NCBI RefSeq assembly: GCF_032598905.1
Contig: NZ_CP122458.1
Span: 6,287,001 to 6,351,000 of the forward strand
Length of the DNA stretch: 64,000 bases
Source of the DNA: Streptomyces sp. 11x1
GTDB taxonomy: Bacteria; Actinomycetota; Actinomycetes; Streptomycetales; Streptomycetaceae
Reading direction: 5' to 3'
A program made the translations under genes and the position numbers. This document shows, piece by piece, positions 10,301 through 17,584 of the stretch (positions are counted from its first letter, which is position 1; each line of letters starts with the position of its first letter). Under the pieces are notes generated by a model. It ran no database searches. It had not been told where the DNA came from and saw nothing but the letters and a program-made list of their open reading frames with translations.

Positions 10301-13300
10301 TCGGACGTCCGCATGTCCTACGACGGGCAGGCGTACGGGAAGCCGCCGACGAAGGGAGACTCGACCCGGCAGGAGCGCGTCACCGGCTACGGCACCGACG
10401 GCAACGCCCGGCTCCAGACCGTCACCACGGCCCGGTACGACGCGCTGGGGCGGCTCACCGACAGCTGGGACACCAAGGGCACCCGGACCAACCACGCCGA
10501 GTACACCCCGGCCGCGGGCGGCCCGCTGACCAAGATCGTCGAGACCAACGCGCTGGACCACGCCACCACCACGGAGTACGCGCCCGACTGGGGCGTGCGG
10601 ACCGCGACCGTCGACCCGAACGGCAACCGTACGGAGCTGGCGTACGACAGCTTCGGCCGGCTCACCGACGTATGGCTCGCCGACCGCGACCGGGGCGCGG
10701 GGAAGTCACCCACGCACAAGTTCGAGTACAAGATCCAGAGTACGGACGCGTCGTGGGTCGCCACCAAGTCGCTGAACAACGACGGCACCACGTACCGCAC
10801 CGAGTACGCCATCTATGACGCGCTGCTGCGGCCGCGCCAGACCCAGACGCCCGCCGCCTCGGGCACGGGCCGCGTCATCACCGAGACCAAGTACGACACC
10901 CGCGGCCTGGCCGTGTCGTCCTCGGCCGACTACATCGACACCACCGCGCCCTCCGGCAAGCTCGCCAACCTGCTGACGGCGGCACCCGCCGGTGCGGAGA
11001 CGGTGTACGACGGCGCCGGGCGACCGGTGATCGAGAAGATCCTCACCAACGAGAAGGAGTTCTCCCGCACCACGCACACCTACACCGGTGACACCACCAC
11101 GGTGGAACCGCCCACCGGCGCCCCGGCGGTCCGGGAGAAGGTCGACGCCCGGGGCCGGCTGACCGAGAAGCTGGAGTACGACGGCAACAAGGCCACCGGC
11201 GCCTTCAGCCGCCTCACCTACGGCTACGACCACGCCGACCGGCTGACCTCCGTCAAGGACGACGACGGCAACGCCTGGTCGTACGGCTTCGACCTGCTGG
11301 GGCGGCAGACCAGCACCTCGGACCCGGACGCGGGCGCCAGCATCTCCGACTTCGACGACCTCGACCAGGTCGTGGCCACCACCGACGCCCGGCAGAAGAC
11401 CATCGGCTTCACCTACGACGCGCTCGGTCGGACCACCGGCAAGCTCGACGGCAAGGTTCCGGTGGTGAACGGCGTGCCCGCGCCCGAGGACGCCAAGTAC
11501 CTCGCGCGCTGGACGTACGACTCGATCGCCAAGGGCCGGCTGACCTCGGCCATCCGGTACGTCGGCGGCAAGTCCGGCAGCGTGTACGCGCTCACCAACG
11601 CCAAGTACGACAAGGCCTACCGGGTCCAGAACGAGCAGTACACGATCAGCAAGACCGAAGGAGCCCTGGCCGGCACCAACGGCACCTGGACCATCGAGAA
11701 CGTCTACAACCTCGACGGCACCCTGCAGAAGCGCACCATCCCCGCGATGGGCGGCCTCGGCAAGGAGATCCTGGAGTACGGCTACACCCAGCAGCGGATG
11801 CCGGACACCCTCAAGGGCCTCACCGGCATCGTCCAGAACACCGACTACCTGCCGGCCGGCGAGCAGATCCGCACCACACTGGGCGTCTCCTCGACGGCGG
11901 ACTGGACGGAGGTCAACCGGTCCTACGAGACCGGCACCAAGCGACTGGCCCGCCAGAACGTGGTCTCCGAGACCCACACCGGCACCGACGCGGACGTGTA
12001 CTACCGCTACGACCTCGCCGGGAACCCGGTCGAGATCGAGGACAAGGCCACCAGCCCCACCGACCGGCAGTGCTTCACCTATGACGGCCACCGCCGGCTG
12101 AAGTCCGCCTGGACGACCACGGCCGACTGCGCCACCGCGCCCGCCAAGGCCACCGTGGGCGGACCCGGCAAGTACTGGCAGTCGTTCACCTACGACAGCG
12201 CCGGCAACCGCAAGACGGCCACCGACCACGTGTCCGGGGCCACCACCTCGTACACCTACAAGACGGCCGACCAGACCCGCCCGCACGCCTTGGCCTCCAC
12301 CGAGACCAAGCAGGACGGCAAGGTCACCGCCACCACCGGCTACACCTACGACAAGGCGGGCAACACCGACCTCAGGACCGTCGGCGGAAGGACCCAGGAC
12401 CTCGACTTCAACACCGAGGGCAGCCTGGAGAAGGTCACCGAGGCGGACAAGTCGACATCCGAGTACCTCAACGACGCGAGCGGCAACCGGCTCATCCGCC
12501 GTGACGCCACAGGCGCCACGCTCTACCTGGGCGAGACCGAACTGCGGCTGGACAAGGCGGGCAACGTGTCCGCCACCCGCTACTACGTCCACGGCAGCGA
12601 CACGGTCGCGGTACGCACCGTGACGGGGCTGTCCTGGATCGCGGGTGACCACAACGGCACGGCCAACGTCCAGGTCGACGCGGCCACCCAGCAGGTCACG
12701 CGGCGGCAGACGAAGCCGTTCGGCGAGGACCGGGGCACGGCGGCGCCCGCGTGGGTCGGCGAACGCGGTTTCGTGGGTGGCATCGAGGACCCGACCGGTC
12801 TCACCCACCTCGGCGCCCGCGAGTACGCCCCGACCACCGGGCGCTTCCTCAGCGTCGACCCGGTGGCGGACCTCAAGGACCCGCAACAGATCAACGGCTA
12901 CGCCTACAGCAACAACAACCCGGTCACCTTCGCGGACCCGGACGGCAAGTTCTTCTTCGCCCTGGTCGCGCTGTTCATCGCGATCGTCAAGTTCATCGTC
13001 GCGTTCTACAACTACGTCAGCAGCAGGTCCTCGTCGTCGAACGGCTCCGGCGGCATGTCCACGATGGGCAGCGCCAACTACGCCTCCTCGTCGGGCGGCG
13101 GCAGCAGCTGCTCGCTGGTCCAGCGGAACTACGGCATCTGCGACAACAAGGAGCCGGAGGATCCGAGGGCCGAGGGGTCGTTCAAGGACTTCGCGGCGGG
13201 CGCGGGCCACAACATCCTCTCCGGCATCGAGGCCATGTCCGAGTTCAGCCCCGGCTGCTGGTTCGAGGACTGCAGCGGCGCCACCGACATGTACGACGAC

Positions 13301-14275
13301 TTCGTCGAGGGCAAGGGCGTCGACGAGGACTCCCAGGCGTACGACGCGGGCGACGACACCGCCGAGGTGGCGGGGTGGCTGTCCGGCATCGGAGGCGTCT
13401 TCAAGTCGCTGGCCAAGAAGCTGGTGAAGAACACCAGCAAGAAGTCGGCGAAGGACGTGGAGGCCCCGAAGCCCGACTGCACCCAGTGCTTCCTGGCGGG
13501 CACCGGCGTGCGGATGGCTGACGGTTCGACCAAGGACATCGAGGACGTCGAGGTCGGCGACGAGGTTCTCGCCACGGATCCTGAGACCGGTGAGACAGGT
13601 GCCCGTGAGGTCACTCGTCTCATCGTCACGGAGAACGACAAGCACTTCAACGAACTGTCCATCGCCACCGAGGACGGCGTCGAGCAGCTCACGGCGACCC
13701 ATGAGCACCCGTTCTGGTCGCCGTCCGAGCGGGACTGGATCGAGGCACGCGACCTCCGGGCGGGCATGACCCTGCGCACGGACGAAGGAGACACGGTCGT
13801 CGTCACCGGCAACCGCGCCTTCGATCGGCACGCCCGTACGTACAACTTCACGGTCGCGGACCTGCACACGTACTACGTGCTGGCCGGCGAGACCCCGGTC
13901 CTGGTCCACAACTCCAGTTGTCCCAGGTTCATGGTCGACAAGGCCGGTAATGTCGTCGAACTTCCGCAGGTTCAGAAGACGATCAGCAAGCAGAAGCAGG
14001 ATCGCCACATTCTCAACGGAAACGGATACCGAGGCGGTGGCTACTTCAATTCGCACGCCGATGCCCAGAAGGTGCTCGACGCCTACCACGGCGGCCAGGC
14101 GCAGGTGATGGGCGTGACCAAGAACGGACACATTCAGATCAGGGTTTCGAGCGTCACCGGGTACGACAACAATCCGCGGGCCGGCCGGCTGGGCGTGGCC
14201 ACGAACATCTTCATGATCAAGGGAACGAAGAGTCCGAGTGTGGTGCCGATGAATCCCAACGCGAGTGCCCCGTGA
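7388..14275 (+). CDS. Rhs/YD-repeat polymorphic toxin with HINT domain
   Basis: A 2295-residue exported protein. I chose the GTG at 7388 because AGGAG (7373-7377) precedes it and a clear signal peptide follows (ending ALAA); upstream starts lack both. After an N-terminal region come many YD repeats (GYTYDKAGNT and similar), a short collagen-like Gly stretch, and the Rhs core motif GAREYAPTTGRFLSVDPV at about 12799-12870. A HINT protease domain spans residues 2034-2175, starting CFLAGTGVRM and ending LVHN at the predicted self-cleavage site. The last 120 residues (13913-14275) form the variable toxin, with RHI, YFNSHADAQKVLDAYHGG and SVVPMNP motifs. They resemble the Ntox50-type toxin domain, a putative RNase, but that assignment is tentative. 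The toxin end is visibly less GC-rich than the core, as expected for exchanged cassettes. Confidence 0.9.
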   Translation: MLSRNSSLLPESWAWSRAGRRRLASVVLPLSTAIVATLLSAAPALAADDERDHTALQRARYGKARPFDPKVTKVKDPTVAAARETLAKARAKVTWPDESAVTVKPSKAPAPKALKSSQALKSPQAPEVRVLGRKATGRLGIDGLVFTVSGGDGTKAVTTVDYSSFADAYSGNWSSRLRLVQLPACALTTPEKAECRRTTPVASENDAEAETVTARVAPPKAKAGGAAKPAAMVMALSAAAGSDQGTYEATPLAASSTWSAGGSNGDFTWNYPFETPPAPAGPAPNLSIGYSAQSVDGRTSSTSAQSSWIGEGFDLSTSYVERAYGSCEDDGQDKKYDQCWKEENASLVLNGKSTPLLKGSDGKWRPKSDDGERVVHDTGATNGDDGDSGDKGDKGEFWTVTSTDGTQYVFGKNRLPGWSSGKPETNSVWTLPVFGDDSGEPGYSSGDSFSGRAKTQAWRWNLDYVVDPHGNVMTYWYDKELNHYAKNGTTGNGTAYVRGGWLKRIDYGQRTDTIFSTTQPAAARVKFTVAERCLPVSGGESCGSLTSSNRNAWPDVPFDQICAADKPCTDQPSPSFFTRKRLTDVTTQVYDGAGSAESDYRAVNAWHLGQTFPDPGDGSDAGLWLDSIKRTGKVGTDASLPSVTFSGVQLHNRVDRTGDDVAPFIKWRVRSVLSETGSKLTVNYSKEDCVAGSDVPSKLDSNTRRCYPVKWIPPSNPTPGTDPKPRTDFFHKYVVTQVTESDPYGGAPLKQTDYTYSGGGAWAYDDESPITQAKYRTWNIWRGYQKVTTTTGEPTGIRSKSTTLYYRGMDGDKQSGDTTRKETVTDSTGKAVTDSEQFAGQAREQITYNGVDGPETSGTINTPWSRTTATDKHSYGTVNAYMVRTASTVTRTPVTGGTTLTSTKSTTYDPTSGLALKEETDAAGEKDCVVTEYAVNETAWILSLPKRVEKVSTACDATPKRTNDPKTTDAISDVRMSYDGQAYGKPPTKGDSTRQERVTGYGTDGNARLQTVTTARYDALGRLTDSWDTKGTRTNHAEYTPAAGGPLTKIVETNALDHATTTEYAPDWGVRTATVDPNGNRTELAYDSFGRLTDVWLADRDRGAGKSPTHKFEYKIQSTDASWVATKSLNNDGTTYRTEYAIYDALLRPRQTQTPAASGTGRVITETKYDTRGLAVSSSADYIDTTAPSGKLANLLTAAPAGAETVYDGAGRPVIEKILTNEKEFSRTTHTYTGDTTTVEPPTGAPAVREKVDARGRLTEKLEYDGNKATGAFSRLTYGYDHADRLTSVKDDDGNAWSYGFDLLGRQTSTSDPDAGASISDFDDLDQVVATTDARQKTIGFTYDALGRTTGKLDGKVPVVNGVPAPEDAKYLARWTYDSIAKGRLTSAIRYVGGKSGSVYALTNAKYDKAYRVQNEQYTISKTEGALAGTNGTWTIENVYNLDGTLQKRTIPAMGGLGKEILEYGYTQQRMPDTLKGLTGIVQNTDYLPAGEQIRTTLGVSSTADWTEVNRSYETGTKRLARQNVVSETHTGTDADVYYRYDLAGNPVEIEDKATSPTDRQCFTYDGHRRLKSAWTTTADCATAPAKATVGGPGKYWQSFTYDSAGNRKTATDHVSGATTSYTYKTADQTRPHALASTETKQDGKVTATTGYTYDKAGNTDLRTVGGRTQDLDFNTEGSLEKVTEADKSTSEYLNDASGNRLIRRDATGATLYLGETELRLDKAGNVSATRYYVHGSDTVAVRTVTGLSWIAGDHNGTANVQVDAATQQVTRRQTKPFGEDRGTAAPAWVGERGFVGGIEDPTGLTHLGAREYAPTTGRFLSVDPVADLKDPQQINGYAYSNNNPVTFADPDGKFFFALVALFIAIVKFIVAFYNYVSSRSSSSNGSGGMSTMGSANYASSSGGGSSCSLVQRNYGICDNKEPEDPRAEGSFKDFAAGAGHNILSGIEAMSEFSPGCWFEDCSGATDMYDDFVEGKGVDEDSQAYDAGDDTAEVAGWLSGIGGVFKSLAKKLVKNTSKKSAKDVEAPKPDCTQCFLAGTGVRMADGSTKDIEDVEVGDEVLATDPETGETGAREVTRLIVTENDKHFNELSIATEDGVEQLTATHEHPFWSPSERDWIEARDLRAGMTLRTDEGDTVVVTGNRAFDRHARTYNFTVADLHTYYVLAGETPVLVHNSSCPRFMVDKAGNVVELPQVQKTISKQKQDRHILNGNGYRGGGYFNSHADAQKVLDAYHGGQAQVMGVTKNGHIQIRVSSVTGYDNNPRAGRLGVATNIFMIKGTKSPSVVPMNPNASAP

Positions 14276-14577
14276 CCGGCCCGGACGCGCTGCGGCGCGA
14301 GAACGCCATCGTCCTGGACGCGGTTCAGGCCCTGTTGGGTCTGATCTCTGCGGACGTCGTCGCCGTCGCGGTCCTCGTCGAGACGGAACGCGTGGAACTG
14401 ACGTTCTGGGTCCGCAGCCGTACGCCCGAGATCGAGGAGGACGTGGACCAGGCCGTCTTCGAACTGGACGCCCTGTTCTCCGAGGAGCACCCCCTCATCG
14501 AGAGCCGCATTCACGTGGGGCACCCGGATCCGACGATGCTCGATTCATACGGTCGGATGATCTTTTGGGCGAAGTGA
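14272..14577 (+). CDS. Putative immunity protein for the Rhs toxin
   Basis: A 101-residue acidic cytosolic protein with no signal peptide or membrane segment. Its GTG at 14272 overlaps the Rhs stop by four bases (GTGA), so it is translated together with the toxin C-terminus. A small gene directly behind an Rhs/HINT toxin is normally the cognate immunity gene; function here rests on position, size and coupling. Visible sequence features are an SADVVAVAVLVE strand, ELTFWVRSRTPEIEEDVDQA, and a C-terminal SYGRMIFWAK. I do not recognise a named immunity family. Confidence 0.7.
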   Translation: MTGPDALRRENAIVLDAVQALLGLISADVVAVAVLVETERVELTFWVRSRTPEIEEDVDQAVFELDALFSEEHPLIESRIHVGHPDPTMLDSYGRMIFWAK

Positions 14578-14592
14578 CGATTCGATAGCCCG

Positions 14593-14626
14593 GTTGCCCC
14601 GTCGACGGATCCGTCGACGGGGCAAC
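14593..14626. terminator. Perfect 34-base palindrome, bidirectional terminator
   Basis: GTTGCCCCGTCGACGGA is followed directly by its exact reverse complement. It lies between the convergent immunity gene and DHA2 transporter gene, where a bidirectional terminator is expected. The symmetric TCCGTCGACGGA core would loop out at the tip. Confidence 0.75.
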
Positions 14627-14640
14627 TCCCTTTCCGGGGC

Positions 14641-16368
14641 TCAGTCCTTCAGTACCGGAAACCTCCGAGGCGCCAGCGCCAGCAGCGCCAGCAGGGCAGC
14701 CAGCGCCGCGCAGCCCGCTCCCAGGTAGACCGTGTGGACCGCGTCCGCGATCGCGTGGCGGTACGGTTCGGCCGCCGCTCCGGTGCCGAGGCCGTGGGTG
14801 ACGGCGTCGAGGTTGCCCGAGCCGCCCAGCCGGGACGCCAGCACCCCGTTCGCGACCGCCCCGAACACCGCCGCGCCCAGGGTCTGCCCGGTCTGGCGGC
14901 AGAACAGGATGGAGGCGGTGGCCGTGCCCCGCTCCTCCCACTCCACCGACGACTGCACGCCGATGATCAGCGGCAGTTGGAAGAGCCCCAGTGCGGCGCC
15001 CAGCAGGAGCATCAGCAGCGTCGGTTGCCAGGGTTCGCCGGGGTAGGGGAGGAAGGCGAACGAGAAGAGGGCGAGCGCGGCGACCGTGATCCCGAGGACC
15101 GACGTGTTCCGGAAGCCGATACGGCGGTAGACGTGCTGGCTCAGGGCCGCCGACAACGGCCAGGTCAGCGTCCAGACCGAGACCAGGAAACCGGCGGCCA
15201 CCGGAGCCAGGCCCAGTACGGACTGGGCGTAGGTCGCGAGGAACACCGTGGGCGCGACCATCAACAGGCCCAGCGCGCCGAGCGCCAGGTTCACCGCCGC
15301 GATCGTGCGCCTGCGCCACACCCAGCCCGGGATGATCGGCTCGGCGGCCCGGCGTTCGACGAGCACCAGCACGGCGATCAGGGCGACTCCCGTGCCCAGC
15401 AGCGTGATCGAGGGCCAGGAGAGCCAGGGCCAGGCCACCCCGCCCTGCACCAGCGCCGTCAGCAGGGCCCCTCCGCAGGCGAGGATCGTCAGGGCGCCCG
15501 CCCAGTCGATCCGGGGCCGGCCGCCCGTCGACTCCCTCGGCGGCTCGTGCAGATGACGGACCAGCAGCCACAACGCCACCGCGCCGAGCGGCAGGTTGAT
15601 GAGGAAGATCCAGCGCCAGTCCGCGTAGGCGGCCAGCACACCGCCCACCCCTGGGCCCGCCACCGCCGACACCGCCCACACCGTGGACAGTTTGGCCTGG
15701 ATCTTCGGTCGTTCCTCCAGCGGGTACAGATCCGCCGCCAGCGTCTGCACCGTGCCCGCGAGGGCGCCGCCGCCGAGGCCCTGCACGATCCGGAAGGCGA
15801 TCAGGGCGGCCATGTTCCAGGCCAGCGCGCACAGCAGCGAGCCCAGCAGGAACACGGCGGCGCCGACGACGAGGACCGGTTTGCGGCCGAATGTGTCGGA
15901 GAGCCTGCCGTAGACCGGGAGGGTGACGGTGGCGGCGAGCAGATAGCCGGAGAAGAGCCAGGAGAAGACGGAGAAGCCACCGAGGTCGGCGACGATCTGC
16001 GGGACGGCGATCGAGACGATCGTGGCGTCCAGCGCGGCCAGCCCCATGGCCAGCATCAACGCGACGGTGACGGCGCTGCGGCGACCGGTATCCCCGGCGG
16101 GTGGCCCAGCCCCTTCGCCGGGCTGTCCGGCCCCGCCCGTCGGCTGTCCGGCGCGTTCGGTGGGCCGGCTCACCGCCCTGGTCGGCTGTCGGGCTCCTCC
16201 GACGTGCTGCCCGTTCCCTCCGGTCGGCCGTGCCGAGTCTCGTGTCGCCGGCCGTGTTCCGCCCGTCCGGTCGCCGCCTTGACCCCCGGCTGTCCGACCG
16301 TCGCCCGTCCGACCGTCGCTCGCCTGATCACCGCCCGCCTGGTCGCCGTCCGTCCGATCGTCGTCCAC
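14641..16368 (-). CDS. DHA2-family MFS drug exporter
   Basis: A 575-residue protein. The first 100 residues are hydrophilic and low in complexity (runs of GDG, PTGG, GQPG). They precede a standard 14-helix DHA2 (EmrB/QacA-like) transporter. MFS motif A reads GRLSDTFGRKP near residue 155, and LDATIVSIAVPQI marks helix 1 of the DHA2 branch. It should export a hydrophobic drug or metabolite by proton antiport. The GTG at 16368 has GGGGAAGG about nine bases upstream, so the long N-terminal tail is probably real. It is unusual for the family. Confidence 0.88.
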   Translation of the reverse strand: MDDDRTDGDQAGGDQASDGRTGDGRTAGGQGGDRTGGTRPATRDSARPTGGNGQHVGGARQPTRAVSRPTERAGQPTGGAGQPGEGAGPPAGDTGRRSAVTVALMLAMGLAALDATIVSIAVPQIVADLGGFSVFSWLFSGYLLAATVTLPVYGRLSDTFGRKPVLVVGAAVFLLGSLLCALAWNMAALIAFRIVQGLGGGALAGTVQTLAADLYPLEERPKIQAKLSTVWAVSAVAGPGVGGVLAAYADWRWIFLINLPLGAVALWLLVRHLHEPPRESTGGRPRIDWAGALTILACGGALLTALVQGGVAWPWLSWPSITLLGTGVALIAVLVLVERRAAEPIIPGWVWRRRTIAAVNLALGALGLLMVAPTVFLATYAQSVLGLAPVAAGFLVSVWTLTWPLSAALSQHVYRRIGFRNTSVLGITVAALALFSFAFLPYPGEPWQPTLLMLLLGAALGLFQLPLIIGVQSSVEWEERGTATASILFCRQTGQTLGAAVFGAVANGVLASRLGGSGNLDAVTHGLGTGAAAEPYRHAIADAVHTVYLGAGCAALAALLALLALAPRRFPVLKD

Positions 16369-16795
16369 CGGATGCCTTCCCCTTGCACCTATCCGCCGGC
16401 GACCACGATGCCATTGACCCTCACGCCACGGCAGGGTGCAGCCTGGTCGTGCCGGTGGGGGACGGAGGGAGGAGGTGGACCCCGAGACGGTCTCCTCCCC
16501 AGGGGCGAGATCCCTTAGGGGTACCTCCGTACTACTGCTGGGGGCCGGTTCGTACCGCCGGAGGACGAGACGGGACGCCGTCCGTCCTTAATCTGGCTTT
16601 ACGCCGCTGGGGGGCGGCGTACCGGACCCGCGAGGGTGGGGTTTACCCCCGCAGAAGACTGCGCTGGGCACCAGCGCGCCGGGCCCCGTCCGGGGGCCAG
16701 ACTCATCGGCATACCAAGTCGAGCCGCTCCTACGGCTCACCCGGATCGTCCACCGAGCGGCGTAACCATCCGCTGCCCGACTTAGGAGACATACC
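16369..16795. other. Intergenic region before the ABC pair
   Basis: This 427-base divergent gap must carry the promoters of the DHA2 exporter and of the ABC operon. I see several short GC-rich inverted repeats, for example around 16680-16701, but no clear -35/-10 pair, operator or small gene. Confidence 0.4.
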
Positions 16796-17584
16796 GTGAC
16801 ATCGGCTGTGACCATCACCAGGCACGGGGGTACTGGAGGGACTACGGCCGTTGCCGCGCGGGCGCGGCAGGTCGTGAAGGCGTACGGGTCCGGTGAGACC
16901 CGCGTCGTCGCCCTCGACCACGTGGACGTGGACATCGCGCGGGGCCAGTTCACCGCGATCATGGGCCCCTCGGGGTCCGGCAAGTCCACCCTCATGCACT
17001 GCCTCGCCGGACTCGACACCGTGACCTCGGGTCAGATCCATCTCGACGACACCGAGATCACCGGGCTCAAGGACAAGAAGCTCACGCAGCTGCGCCGGGA
17101 CCGGATCGGGTTCATCTTCCAGGCGTTCAACCTGCTGCCCACGCTGAACGCGATAGAGAACATCACGCTCCCGATGGACATCGCGGGCCGGAAGCCGAAC
17201 AAGGAGTGGCTGGGCCGGGTCGTCGAGACCGTCGGCCTGAGCGACCGCCTGAAGCACCGGCCCACCCAGCTCTCCGGCGGCCAGCAGCAGCGCGTCGCCG
17301 TGGCCCGCGCCCTGGCCGCCCGGCCGGAGATCATCTTCGGTGACGAGCCGACGGGCAACCTGGACTCGCGGGCCGGCGCCGAAGTGCTGGGCTTCCTGCG
17401 CCGGTCGGTCGACGAACTGGGCCAGACCATCGTGATGGTCACCCACGACCCGGTGGCCGCCTCGTACGCGGACCGGGTGCTGTACCTGGCCGACGGCCGC
17501 ATCGTCGACGAGATGTTCAAGCCGACCGCCGACGCCGTGCTGGACCGCATGAAGGACTTCGACGCCCGGGGGCGTACGTCATGA
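16796..17584 (+). CDS. ABC transporter ATPase, MacB/LolD-like
   Basis: A 262-residue cytosolic ATPase. Walker A is GPSGSGKS (residues 57-64), followed by a Q-loop in FIFQAFNLLPT, signature LSGGQQQR, Walker B/D-loop DEPTGNLDS and switch His in VTHDP. The AFNLLPTLNAIENITLP segment is characteristic of the LolD/MacB/FtsE branch that drives FtsX-type permeases. The GTG at 16796 has AGGAG seven bases upstream. The stop overlaps the permease ATG by four bases. These systems often move lipids, peptides or antibiotics, or act as mechanotransmitters; the cargo cannot be read from sequence. A near-duplicate is encoded at 54224-54994. Confidence 0.93.
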   Translation: MTSAVTITRHGGTGGTTAVAARARQVVKAYGSGETRVVALDHVDVDIARGQFTAIMGPSGSGKSTLMHCLAGLDTVTSGQIHLDDTEITGLKDKKLTQLRRDRIGFIFQAFNLLPTLNAIENITLPMDIAGRKPNKEWLGRVVETVGLSDRLKHRPTQLSGGQQQRVAVARALAARPEIIFGDEPTGNLDSRAGAEVLGFLRRSVDELGQTIVMVTHDPVAASYADRVLYLADGRIVDEMFKPTADAVLDRMKDFDARGRTS

